A model generated the notes under the pieces. The model was given only the letters and a program-made list of their open reading frames with translations. It was not told the origin of the DNA and did not search any database. The translations under genes were made by a program, and so were the position numbers. Shown here one piece after another: positions 1-6,071 of a stretch of 6,071 nucleotides of DNA (positions are counted from its first letter, which is position 1; each line of letters starts with the position of its first letter). The DNA is taken from assembly GCA_028751055.1 (NCBI GenBank), contig JAQZDD010000070.1, positions 1 through 6,071 on the forward strand, written 5' to 3'. The DNA comes from Euryarchaeota archaeon Ods04. Its GTDB lineage: Archaea > Halobacteriota > Halobacteria > Halobacteriales > Halorutilaceae.

Positions 1-1284
1 CCCTACAACGCCGACTTCGACGGCGACGAGATGAACATGCACGTCGTACAGAGCGAGGAGGCTCTTGCGGAGGCGGACGTTCTGATGAAGGTACAGGAGC
101 ATATACTCTCGCCGCGTTTCGGCGGTCCTATCATAGGTGCGATACAGGACCATATCACGGGGACGTACCTCCTGACGAACGAGGAACACCGTTTCGACGA
201 GGCGACGGTGCTCGACCTACTGAGACAGACGAGCGTCAACGACCTGCCCGAACCCGCCGGCGAGGAAGACGGCAGTCCGTACTGGACGGGCGACGAGGTC
301 TTCTCCGTCCTACTACCCGACGGCTTGGAGATGGAGTTCGCCTCGAACAGCGGCGAGACGGTCGTCATAGAGGACGGGACGCTTGTAGAAGGGACGATAG
401 ACGAGGCTGCTGTCGGCTCTTTCGTCGGCGAGATAGTCGAGACGGTTGCGAAGGTCTACCACGAGGACAGGGCGCGTCAGTTCATAGACGACGTCTCAGG
501 TCTCGCCGTCCGCTCCATAATGCATTTCGGCTTCTCGTTCGGTATCAGCGACGAGGACCTGCCGCAGGAGGCGCGTGACGAGATAGACATCGCCATTGAG
601 GAGTCGGAGCAGGAGGTCGAGAGGCTCATAGAGACGTACGAACGCGGCGAACTGGAGTCGCTCCCCGGACGCACCTTAGAAGAGACGCTTGAGATGAAGA
701 TAATGCAGGCTCTCGGAAAGGCGCGTGACGAAGCGGGTGAGATAGCCGAGCAGTACTTAGACGAGGAGAACCCCGGTGTAATCATGGCTGACTCGGGTGC
801 TCGTGGCTCGATGCTCAACCTGACACAGATGGCTGGCTGTGTCGGACAGCAGGCTGTCCGCGGAGAGCGCATAAACCGCGGATACGAGAACCGCACGCTC
901 TCGCACTTCAAGGAGGAAGACCTGAGTGCCGAGGCGCGCGGCTTCGTGCGCCACTCGTACAAGGAAGGTCTGACGCCCAAGGAGTTCTTCTTCCACGCCA
1001 TGGGTGGACGCGAAGGTCTGGTCGACACCGCCGTCCGTACGTCGAAATCGGGCTACCTGCAGAGACGGCTCATAAACGCGCTTCAGGAACTCGAAGCGCA
1101 GTACGACGGAACCGTGCGTAACGCCGAGGACGACATCGTACAGTTCGAGTACGGCGAGGACGGAGTCGACCCGATGAAGATGCCCAAGGAGGAGACGGTC
1201 GACGTGGATGCTATCGTCGACCGTGTGCTCGACGCAGAGTTCGACGACGACGGTGCGAAAGCCGAGTTCGCGGGGGACGATTAA
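1..1284 (+). CDS. rpoA1: DNA-directed RNA polymerase subunit A' (5'-truncated by window)
   Basis: Largest-subunit N-terminal part of archaeal RNA polymerase, the equivalent of the front of bacterial beta' and yeast Rpb1. The visible 427 residues begin inside the catalytic metal motif: [10 protein letters not shown] at residues 3-12, whose three Asp (residues 5, 7, 9) chelate the active-site Mg. Further on are [19 protein letters not shown] (about 265-283) and the bridge helix, from [15 protein letters not shown] at about residue 325 through SGYLQRRL. The tail is acidic and poorly conserved, as is normal for A' before its split from A''. The frame is open at base 1, so the first internal ATG (base 31) is not the true start; roughly half of the protein lies upstream. 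It ends with TAA one base before the rpoA2 ATG, which implies cotranscription and translational coupling. Identification is very secure. Confidence 0.97.
   Translation, partial: PYNADFDGDEMNMHVVQSEEALAEADVLMKVQEHILSPRFGGPIIGAIQDHITGTYLLTNEEHRFDEATVLDLLRQTSVNDLPEPAGEEDGSPYWTGDEVFSVLLPDGLEMEFASNSGETVVIEDGTLVEGTIDEAAVGSFVGEIVETVAKVYHEDRARQFIDDVSGLAVRSIMHFGFSFGISDEDLPQEARDEIDIAIEESEQEVERLIETYERGELESLPGRTLEETLEMKIMQALGKARDEAGEIAEQYLDEENPGVIMADSGARGSMLNLTQMAGCVGQQAVRGERINRGYENRTLSHFKEEDLSAEARGFVRHSYKEGLTPKEFFFHAMGGREGLVDTAVRTSKSGYLQRRLINALQELEAQYDGTVRNAEDDIVQFEYGEDGVDPMKMPKEETVDVDAIVDRVLDAEFDDDGAKAEFAGDD
1272..1277 (+). promoter_or_regulatory. Shine-Dalgarno-like site for rpoA2
   Basis: GGGGGA lies inside the last codons of rpoA1 and ends 8 bases before the ATG at 1286. 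This is suitable spacing for pairing with the archaeal 16S rRNA 3' end. It supports 1286 as the start rather than the in-frame ATG at 1208, which lies deep in rpoA1. The assignment rests on sequence and position only. Confidence 0.5.
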
Positions 1285-1285
1285 A

Positions 1286-3946
1286 ATGTCTGAAATGAAC
1301 GTACAAGGGAGACTACAGGACACCGACCTGCCCGACAGGATACGCGAGGAGGTCGTCGAAGCCGTAGAGGCACGTGACGAAGACGTGACTGAGGAACAGC
1401 TCGAAACGGTAGTGCGTACCGTATCGGAGAGATACGAGGAGACACGTATCGACCCTCTGGAGCCTGTGGGAACGGTAAGCGCGCAGTCGATAGGGGAGCC
1501 GGGTACGCAGATGTCGCTCGACTCCGAAGAGGAGGTTGTCGTTCGCAGGAACGGCGAGACAGACGTTGTCGAGATAGGCGCGCTCGTCGACGTAACAGTC
1601 GAGGAAGAGGAAGCCGAGAAGGTCGAAGTCGGAGACGGCTACGAACACGAGGTCGCGCCCGCCGACGGTCTCGAAGTTCTGAGCCTCCGCGCCGACGAAG
1701 GTGTCGAGTGGAAGCCGGTAGAGGAGGTCAGCAGACACGCCGCGCCCGAACAACTCCTGCGTCTCGAACTCGAAGACGGACGCGACGTGCGCGCCACGAA
1801 GTCGCACTCGTTCGTGACGCGCCGCGACAACGAGGTCGTGCCGATTGCGGGCGACGAACTCAAAGAGGGCGACTGGATACCCGTCGTAGGCGAGTTCAAC
1901 GCGCCGGGCGAAACACGAGCCATCGGAGCTGAGTCCGTGGAGACTCTCAGTTACCTCCCCGACGAAGAGTACTGGTCTACCGACGCCGTCGCTGACGGCG
2001 GCGCGGTCACCGAAAGACAGGCTGAGAACCGTCTGCGTGCTCTCGAAGACGGAAGGCTTGACGAGGACGCAGTCTACCCCGTCGGCGGCACAGTCGGACT
2101 TCCCGCGCGGTTCCCGCTCGACGCCGAGACGGGCTTCTTCGTGGGCGCGTACCTCGCCGAGGGATACGCCGCCGAAGCTTACGTCTCGGTGTCGAACGTC
2201 GACGAAGCGTTCCTCGACCGTGTGCGCGGATTCGCCGACAGCTTCGACCTCACGACGCACGAGTACGAAAACGGCGAGTACGCGCGGGGGCGCGACCTCC
2301 GCCTCAACGGTAAGGTGGTCGCCGACTTCGTGCGTGGTGCGTGTCACGCGGGTGGAGACGCCGACGAAAAGCGCGTGCCCGGATTCGCTTTCGGCGCGCC
2401 CGACGTATTCGTACGCGGTCTTCTACAGGGATATCTGAGCGGCGATGGAAGCGTCAGCGACGGAACCGTACGCGCCTCCTCGACCGACTCCGCGCTCGTC
2501 GAGGACATCGCTCTCCTGCTTGCGCGTTTCGGCGTGCACGCGACGCTCTCCGAGACGGCTTCGTCGCGTACCATGCGCGTGCCGCGTAGCCACCTGCCTC
2601 GTTTAGCCGAACGTGTCGGTCTCGTCGGCGCGAAGGCTGACGAACTCGAACGTGTAGCGGCGACGGTCGACGAGGACGCGCCCGACCCGGCGGACCAGAT
2701 ACCCGCCTTCGGCGACGCCGTCGACACGGTCGCCGAAGCGGTAGGCGCGCCGGCGCGTGAGTTCAAAAGCGCGACCGACCGCCAGCGTATCGGAAGAAGA
2801 CGCCTCGAACGTCTCGTCGAACGCGCAGACGAAGCAGGTGTTTCTTCGGAGGATATCGAGACGCTCCGACGCGCCGTCGAGAGCGACGTCGTCTGGAAAC
2901 GTATCGAGACGGTCGAGACGGTCGAACCGACGGATGGCTACGTCTACGACCTCTCCGTTGCCGGACTCGACACGTTCACGACTGCGCAGGGAGTCGTGAC
3001 CCACAACACGATGAACACGTTCCATTACGCGGGCGTCGCCGAAATAGACGTAACGCAGGGACTTCCGCGCCTCATCGAAATCGTGGACGCGCGCAAGGAG
3101 CCCGACACACCGATGATGACCGTCCACTTAGACGAGGAGCACGCGACCGACCGTGAGAAGGCGCGTGATGTCGTCTGGAAGATAGAGGCGACGACTATAC
3201 TTTCGATAGGCGACATCTCGATAGACGTTGCGGGCATGGAGGTGCGCGTAGACTTAGACGCCGACATGCTCGAAGAGCGGAACCTCGAAGTCTCCGAGAT
3301 AGCCGAGAAGATAGACGATGCTCTCGGCGTCGAAGTCACTGAGGGCGAGTCGTCTGTATCTTTCGGACCTTCGAGCAACTCGTACCGTGAACTCCTGCAG
3401 TCTGTCGAGGAGCTACGCGAGATAGTCTTCAAGGGCATAGAGGGCATCGACCGCGTCGTGATACGTAAGGAGGAGAACGACGAGTACGTCCTCTACACCG
3501 AGGGCAGTGAGTTCAAGAAGGTTCTACGTATCGACGGCGTCGACTCGACGAGAACGCGCACCAACAACATACACGAGATAGAGAAGGCACTCGGTATCGA
3601 GGCGGCGCGGAACGCCATCATCGACGAGATGACGAGCACCCTCGAAGAGCAGGGTCTGGAGGTCGACATCCGGCACATAATGCTCGTGGCGGACGCGATG
3701 ACGACGACGGGCAGTATAGAGAGCATCGGACGCCACGGAATATCCGGCTCGAAGGGAAGCGTCCTGTCGCGCGCCGCGTTCGAGGTCACCGTCAACCATC
3801 TCTTGGACGCCGCGATACACGGCGAGGACGACGAACTCAACGGTGTGACCGAGAACGTCATCGTCGGACAGCCCATAAAAATCGGTACGGGCGACGTCGA
3901 ACTCGTAGTCGGCAAGCCCGGTTCGAGCAAGTCGGAGTCCGACTGA
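1286..3946 (+). CDS. rpoA2: DNA-directed RNA polymerase subunit A'' precursor containing an intein
   Basis: C-terminal part of the split largest RNA polymerase subunit, carrying the trigger loop and jaw/clamp elements. The 886-residue precursor is an N-extein (1-76), a 498-residue intein (77-574) and a C-extein (575-886). The ligated product would be 388 residues, close to a normal archaeal A''. The N-extein ends [12 protein letters not shown] and the C-extein begins [20 protein letters not shown], so splicing rebuilds the invariant trigger-loop stretch GTQMTMNTFH. Later family blocks include [30 protein letters not shown] and [16 protein letters not shown]. The ATG at 1286 is chosen because it follows the rpoA1 stop by one base, has a Shine-Dalgarno-like site, and gives the usual N-terminus; the ATG at 1208 would overlap rpoA1 by 77 bases. 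It is co-directional with rpoA1 and nusA. Gene identity is very secure; that the intein splices is inferred from intact motifs. Confidence 0.97.
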   Translation: MSEMNVQGRLQDTDLPDRIREEVVEAVEARDEDVTEEQLETVVRTVSERYEETRIDPLEPVGTVSAQSIGEPGTQMSLDSEEEVVVRRNGETDVVEIGALVDVTVEEEEAEKVEVGDGYEHEVAPADGLEVLSLRADEGVEWKPVEEVSRHAAPEQLLRLELEDGRDVRATKSHSFVTRRDNEVVPIAGDELKEGDWIPVVGEFNAPGETRAIGAESVETLSYLPDEEYWSTDAVADGGAVTERQAENRLRALEDGRLDEDAVYPVGGTVGLPARFPLDAETGFFVGAYLAEGYAAEAYVSVSNVDEAFLDRVRGFADSFDLTTHEYENGEYARGRDLRLNGKVVADFVRGACHAGGDADEKRVPGFAFGAPDVFVRGLLQGYLSGDGSVSDGTVRASSTDSALVEDIALLLARFGVHATLSETASSRTMRVPRSHLPRLAERVGLVGAKADELERVAATVDEDAPDPADQIPAFGDAVDTVAEAVGAPAREFKSATDRQRIGRRRLERLVERADEAGVSSEDIETLRRAVESDVVWKRIETVETVEPTDGYVYDLSVAGLDTFTTAQGVVTHNTMNTFHYAGVAEIDVTQGLPRLIEIVDARKEPDTPMMTVHLDEEHATDREKARDVVWKIEATTILSIGDISIDVAGMEVRVDLDADMLEERNLEVSEIAEKIDDALGVEVTEGESSVSFGPSSNSYRELLQSVEELREIVFKGIEGIDRVVIRKEENDEYVLYTEGSEFKKVLRIDGVDSTRTRTNNIHEIEKALGIEAARNAIIDEMTSTLEEQGLEVDIRHIMLVADAMTTTGSIESIGRHGISGSKGSVLSRAAFEVTVNHLLDAAIHGEDDELNGVTENVIVGQPIKIGTGDVELVVGKPGSSKSESD
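1514..3007 (+). mobile_element. Intein (498 aa) with DOD homing endonuclease in the A'' trigger loop
   Basis: A protein-splicing element in frame within rpoA2. Its first residue is Ser ([14 protein letters not shown]), so the N-terminal nucleophile is Ser1 rather than the commoner Cys. Splicing block B is TKSH (Thr95, His98) in RATKSHSF. The C-terminal blocks run from [17 protein letters not shown] (from about 477) to GVVTHN, ending in the expected His497-Asn498 pair, with Thr as the +1 C-extein nucleophile. Between them is a LAGLIDADG-type endonuclease (about 208-345), followed by a charged helical stretch before block F. Boundaries are set by requiring the exteins to join into GTQM-TMNTF, which fits the family exactly. 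Inteins at RNA polymerase A'' are known from other archaea, as I recall Methanocaldococcus jannaschii and Haloquadratum, so the insertion site is probably a known one. No stop or frameshift is seen. Splicing and homing activity are inferred. Confidence 0.95.
2135..2548 (+). other. LAGLIDADG (DOD) homing endonuclease core within the intein
   Basis: Two dodecapeptide motifs are visible in the intein: [12 protein letters not shown] (intein residues 208-219) and [12 protein letters not shown] (about 303-314). The catalytic acidic residues expected in this family are both present, Glu216 in the first motif and Asp311 in the second. Between them is [11 protein letters not shown]...KRVPGFAF, resembling block D with its basic residue. 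After the second motif, [20 protein letters not shown] resembles block H. With both acids kept, the endonuclease may still cut an intein-free rpoA2 allele at the joined extein sequence (bases up to 1513 fused to bases from 3008). Activity is an inference; many such domains are inactive despite intact motifs. Confidence 0.88.
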
Positions 3947-3956
3947 GCGAGGGAGC

Positions 3957-4382
3957 ATGTCTATCCGTCTTACCGAGGAGGAGATGCGTTACATGTCGCT
4001 TTTCGAGAGGATGACCGAGTCGGTTGTCCGTGACTGTGTCGAGCGCGACGAGACGGTCGTCTTCGTGGTCGAGAGCGGCGAGATGGGTAAGGCGATAGGC
4101 AAGGGCGGAGCAAACATCGACCGTGTGCGACGGAGCATAAACAAGAACGTTGAGGTCGTCGAGTACTCCGAAGACGAGAAGGCATTCGTCGCAAACGCGT
4201 TCCAGCCTGCCGTGATAGAGAACGTCGAAGTCGACGACGAGGAAGATGGCGGTAAGGTCGCCTACGTCGAGGTGAACGAGTCGGACAAAGGACTCGCAAT
4301 CGGAAAGAACGGCGAGAACATAGAGACGGCGAAGCAGTTGGCGCGGAGACATTACGAGTTCGACGACATAGTTCTGAGCTAA
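3957..4382 (+). CDS. nusA: NusA-like transcription factor, archaeal two-KH-domain form
   Basis: Short archaeal NusA homologue of 141 residues made of two KH RNA-binding domains. It lacks the N-terminal polymerase-binding and S1 domains of bacterial NusA, which is normal for archaea. KH1 carries GKGG at 48-51 in MGKAIGKGGANI, and KH2 carries GKNG at 116-119 in GLAIGKNGENI, both matching the GxxG loop that contacts RNA. The opening IRLTEEEMRYMSLFE matches the family N-terminus, which supports the ATG at 3957. The in-frame ATG at 3984 has a better-spaced purine-rich GAGGAG upstream but would remove conserved residues. The gene begins 10 bases after the rpoA2 stop. The purine run GAGGGAG there ends only one base before the ATG, so initiation probably relies on coupling to rpoA2. 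It is the last gene of the polymerase operon in this window and converges on the minus-strand pair. Its exact role in archaea (termination, antitermination or other RNA binding) is unsettled. Confidence 0.95.
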   Translation: MSIRLTEEEMRYMSLFERMTESVVRDCVERDETVVFVVESGEMGKAIGKGGANIDRVRRSINKNVEVVEYSEDEKAFVANAFQPAVIENVEVDDEEDGGKVAYVEVNESDKGLAIGKNGENIETAKQLARRHYEFDDIVLS

Positions 4383-4388
4383 GGACTC

Positions 4389-4733
4389 TCACGACCGCCA
4401 CTGTGATAGCCAGATAACTTCGCCGCGGAGTTCCGAAGCCGGGTACGCGTCCAGAACACGCTCGACTGTCCGTACGGCTGTCTCGGGTTCGTCACGCAGG
4501 AAGAACGAATCAGTATATGCCACCACTCCTGCGTCTGTCTCGTGTGAGCCGAAGTCTTTCTTGTCGTGTGTAATTAACAGGAGGTCTTCGTCTTCACAGT
4601 ACTCCAACAGTTCCTCGTCATCGGTCTCTTCGCCGAAGACTTCACGCGCTCGAACAACCCTGTATCCGTTCGAGCGAAGCACGGTGCAGAAGACGCTCGG
4701 TACGTGTTCATCGACCAGAAAAGAAGCTGTCAT
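4389..4733 (-). CDS. DUF5615 PIN-like protein, putative toxin of a type II pair
   Basis: A 114-residue protein with the architecture of the DUF5615 PIN-like family, compact relatives of VapC ribonucleases. It opens MTASFLVDEHVPSV, where Asp8 sits at the end of the first beta strand, as in PIN-like proteins. Next come TDDEELLEYCEDED (Asp38/Asp39 region) and LLLITHDKKDFG, where Asp57 and Asp60 complete a plausible acidic metal site. If active it would be an RNase, but no target can be read from sequence. The start is fixed by the ATGA overlap with the upstream antitoxin-like gene. A much longer open frame runs back to 5054, but its extra N-terminus is Arg-rich out-of-frame translation of the neighbour. 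No Shine-Dalgarno-like site is seen before the ATG, so termination-reinitiation is likely. It ends 6 bases from the nusA stop, tail to tail. Family assignment is good; toxicity is inferred from family and partner. Confidence 0.85.
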   Translation of the reverse strand: MTASFLVDEHVPSVFCTVLRSNGYRVVRAREVFGEETDDEELLEYCEDEDLLLITHDKKDFGSHETDAGVVAYTDSFFLRDEPETAVRTVERVLDAYPASELRGEVIWLSQWRS

Positions 4734-5008
4734 TGCTGGGCGCGCGGCGGCTCTAATGCATCCTCTGCGAGCCGCTCCTCGGCTTCCGTGTGCCGTCTCC
4801 GAACCTCGCGCACCGTCTCGGGGTTCTCGTGGTAGTACGCCAGAGCAGTGTAGACCTCGGCGAGCGATAAGCCGAGCTGGTCGGCTGTGTCGGCGGGAGA
4901 ACAGCCGCCTTCGACGACGAGTTCGTGGACATGGACGACGCCGACACGGGTTCCCTTGATACGTGGGTCTCCGCTCAGCACGTTCTCGGTACGCACGATT
5001 TCGGTCAT
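4730..5008 (-). CDS. DUF433 family protein, putative antitoxin
   Basis: A 92-residue protein of the DUF433 type, commonly paired with DUF5615 or other PIN-like proteins. The hallmark GDPRIKGTRVGV lies at residues 13-24. It is followed by a helix-turn-helix-like region (about 28-60: VHELVVEGG, SPADTADQLGLSLAEVYTALAYY). The tail from about 61 is highly charged (Glu/Arg-rich) and would be the toxin-binding part in a typical antitoxin. The ATG at 5008 is chosen because it gives the family N-terminus and sits 27 bases below a TATA-like box. The frame is open further upstream to 5200, but that part overlaps pus10 and looks non-coding. Its TGA overlaps the ATG of the PIN-like gene by four bases. It probably represses its own promoter through the helix-turn-helix, as type II antitoxins often do; this is inferred. 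Family call is confident, system function moderately so. Confidence 0.85.
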   Translation of the reverse strand: MTEIVRTENVLSGDPRIKGTRVGVVHVHELVVEGGCSPADTADQLGLSLAEVYTALAYYHENPETVREVRRRHTEAEERLAEDALEPPRAQQ

Positions 5009-5021
5009 CGTGTGACGATAT

Positions 5022-5055
5022 GGTGGGAACGATATTAAGCCTGTGGTCGCCCACC
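5022..5055. repeat. Small inverted repeat around the TATA-like box, possible operator
   Basis: GGTGGG at 5022-5027 and its exact complement CCCACC at 5050-5055 flank the TTAATA box of the minus-strand pair symmetrically, with 22 bases between the arms. This is where an autoregulatory antitoxin could bind. Six-base GC-rich arms can occur by chance in such DNA, and the arms do not extend further. Confidence 0.3.
5033..5038 (-). promoter_or_regulatory. TATA-like box for the DUF433/DUF5615 pair
   Basis: Read on the minus strand this is TTAATA within GCTTAATATC, an AT-rich island in GC-rich DNA. Its centre is about 27 bases upstream of the ATG at 5008. Archaeal transcription starts roughly 25 bases below the TATA centre, so the message would be nearly leaderless, as is common in haloarchaea. 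I see no convincing BRE purines just upstream. Confidence 0.55.
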
Positions 5056-5064
5056 GCTCGGAAC

Positions 5065-5077
5065 TGAAAGCTTGATA
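5065..5077 (+). promoter_or_regulatory. Weak TATA/BRE-like promoter for pus10
   Basis: TGAAA (5065-5069) followed by TTGATA (5072-5077) resembles a BRE plus TATA arrangement. The TATA centre is about 28 bases before the pus10 ATG at 5103, consistent with a leaderless transcript. The box is a poor match to the haloarchaeal consensus. The alternative AT-rich stretch CTTTAAT directly before and over the ATG is too close unless translation begins further in. Confidence 0.4.
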
Positions 5078-5102
5078 CGCCTTCCCTGTCACGTCCTCTT
5101 TA

Positions 5103-6071
5103 ATGAACCTACTCGAAGAAGCGCGCTCTGTGCTGTCCGAGGGACGCATATGCGACGGCTGTCTTGGTCGGCGTTTCGCCGCGCTGTCGCACGGTCTCAC
5201 CTCGCGCGAACGTGGGAACGCGCTGAGCGTCGCCGTCTCGATGGAGGACGACGAGCCTTACGAAGACGTACCGCCCGACGACTGCTGGGTCTGTGACGGC
5301 GCGTTCTCGGACTTCGACGACTGGGCAGAGCGCGCCGCCTCCGCCGTCGACGGATACGACTTCAAGACTTTCCTCGTGGGAACGCGCGTTCCGCCTCTCG
5401 TCGAGGAGAACGAGAGACTTCTCGACGACCTGCACGGCGACGAACATGCCGCGTCTTTCTCGTCGGAGTTCAACCGCGAGGTCGGCAGACGTTTCGGCGC
5501 GCTCACCGACTCGGAGGTTGAGTTCGAACGCCCTGACGTGACCGTCACGCTCGACGTACAGCGCGATGCCGTCGAGTTCGAGATACGGTCGGTCTACTTC
5601 TACGGACGGTACAGAAAGTTAGAGCGCGGAATCGCACAGACGGAGTGGGGCTGCTACGACTGCGACGGAACGGGGACGCGGGACGGCGACGACTGCGAAA
5701 CCTGCGACGGAACCGGCTACATCGTAGACGAGAGCGTCGAGGGGCTACTGCGTCCCGCCTTCGTCGAAGCTACCGACGGCACCGAGGCGACTCTACACGG
5801 CGCGGGACGCGAGGATGTCGACGCGCTGATGCTCGGCGACGGACGCCCTTTCGTCATGGAAGTCGAGGAGCCGCGCGTCCGTGATGTCGACACCGACGCT
5901 CTCCAGAGAGACGCCAACGAACGCGCCGACGGAAAGGTCGAGGTACGCGAACTCCGGCGTGTCGAAGGTACGGTCGTCGAGCGCGTCAAGAGCCTCGACG
6001 CCTCGAAACGTTACAGGGCGCGCGTCTCCTTCTCCGAAGCCGTCGCACAGGACGAACTCGACGACGCGCTC
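5103..6071 (+). CDS. pus10: tRNA pseudouridine synthase Pus10 (3'-truncated by window)
   Basis: Archaeal Pus10 makes pseudouridine at tRNA position 55, and in many archaea also 54, in the T-arm. The visible 323 residues are in frame without a stop. Residues 17-64 hold two Cys pairs (CDGC at 17-20, CWVC at 61-64), the N-terminal zinc site. Residues about 84-170 correspond to the THUMP-like RNA-binding region, ending in the family signature FYGRYRKLERGI (166-177). A second Cys cluster follows, CYDCDGTG (184-191) and CETCDGTG (198-205). The catalytic block is GAGREDVD, with Asp238 the likely nucleophile by analogy with the GRTD motif of TruA; Asp240 lies nearby. It is followed by LGDGRPFVMEV (244-254). 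The start at 5103 gives the usual short lead before the first Cys pair; a GTG at 5130 is a less likely alternative. The C-terminal catalytic remainder lies outside the window. It is divergent from the DUF433 gene. Identification is confident. Confidence 0.94.
   Translation, partial: MNLLEEARSVLSEGRICDGCLGRRFAALSHGLTSRERGNALSVAVSMEDDEPYEDVPPDDCWVCDGAFSDFDDWAERAASAVDGYDFKTFLVGTRVPPLVEENERLLDDLHGDEHAASFSSEFNREVGRRFGALTDSEVEFERPDVTVTLDVQRDAVEFEIRSVYFYGRYRKLERGIAQTEWGCYDCDGTGTRDGDDCETCDGTGYIVDESVEGLLRPAFVEATDGTEATLHGAGREDVDALMLGDGRPFVMEVEEPRVRDVDTDALQRDANERADGKVEVRELRRVEGTVVERVKSLDASKRYRARVSFSEAVAQDELDDAL

Noticed and set aside
1208..1285. In-frame ATG at 1208 as an upstream start of rpoA2
   Set aside because: It would overlap rpoA1 by 77 bases and add residues not seen in A''. 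The ATG at 1286 directly follows the rpoA1 stop and has a Shine-Dalgarno-like site.
477..1323. Long minus-strand open frames opposite rpoA1 and its junction with rpoA2
   Set aside because: Open antisense frames are expected in GC-rich coding DNA with strong codon bias. Their translations show no family motifs while the plus strand is unambiguously rpoA1.
2904..2936. Short tandem repeat GAGACGGTC x2 near the intein C-terminus
   Set aside because: It encodes ETVETVE within a normal linker before block F. Two copies of nine bases with common halophile codons need no special explanation.
1313..3127. Minus- and plus-strand open frames overlapping the intein
   Set aside because: They are shadows of the intein coding frame, with compositions rich in Arg/Ser or hydrophobic repeats and no recognisable domain.
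3984..4382. Shorter NusA starting at the ATG at 3984
   Set aside because: A GAGGAG run lies just upstream, but that start would remove the conserved IRLTEEE opening of archaeal NusA.
4734..5054. Long N-terminal extension of the PIN-like frame on the minus strand
   Set aside because: The added residues are an Arg-rich, low-complexity translation out of frame with the DUF433 gene. The family N-terminus begins at the ATG at 4733.
5130..5132. GTG start for Pus10 using CTTTAAT at the annotated start as the TATA box
   Set aside because: The spacing is possible, but it leaves very little sequence before the first Cys pair, whereas the ATG at 5103 gives the usual family N-terminus.
5009..5200. Upstream extension of the DUF433 frame to 5200
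   Set aside because: It runs through the intergenic promoters and antisense to pus10 and does not resemble the family. The ATG at 5008 fits.
1..6071. CRISPR arrays, tRNA or rRNA genes, transposases
   Set aside because: No spaced direct repeats, cloverleaf-like sequence, rRNA stretch or transposase motif was seen on either strand.

Overview
The window is GC-rich archaeal DNA encoding strongly acidic proteins (Asp/Glu-rich, few Lys). It carries the split RNA polymerase subunits A' and A'' followed by the short archaeal NusA. Together these point to a salt-in halophilic euryarchaeon, in or next to the class Halobacteria. Its isoleucine codon use is unusual for that class, because ATA outnumbers ATC in the host genes. 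I assign no species.

Layout. Bases 1-1284 hold the 3' part of rpoA1 (A'), entered at the catalytic NADFDGD motif. One base after its stop, rpoA2 (A'') runs from 1286 to 3946. It is interrupted by a 498-residue intein (1514-3007) with splicing blocks and a LAGLIDADG (DOD) homing endonuclease. The intein sits inside the trigger-loop sequence, between GTQM and TMNTFH. Ten bases further on is nusA (3957-4382), a two-KH-domain protein. These three genes are co-directional and form the usual archaeal rpo-nusA order.

After nusA, many euryarchaea have rps12 and rps7. Here there is instead a minus-strand pair, 4389-5008: a DUF433-type putative antitoxin overlapping by ATGA with a DUF5615 PIN-like putative toxin. 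The pair ends 6 bases from the nusA stop, so the two transcription units converge tail to tail. A 94-base intergenic region (5009-5102) then separates the pair from pus10, which starts at 5103 on the plus strand and runs off the window. That region has a TATA-like box in each direction at leaderless spacing, and a small GGTGGG/CCCACC inverted repeat around the box of the pair.

How the genes relate. A' and A'' together make the RNA polymerase active centre: metal site and bridge helix from A', trigger loop from A''. NusA is associated with transcription or RNA binding. The intein must splice out for the trigger loop to exist, so polymerase activity depends on splicing. Pus10 is a tRNA pseudouridine synthase and is functionally separate. 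The putative toxin-antitoxin pair looks like an accessory insertion at the edge of the core operon. No region longer than 300 bases lacks a gene. The most notable items are the trigger-loop intein and the accessory pair placed convergent to the polymerase operon; neither is clearly a new system.
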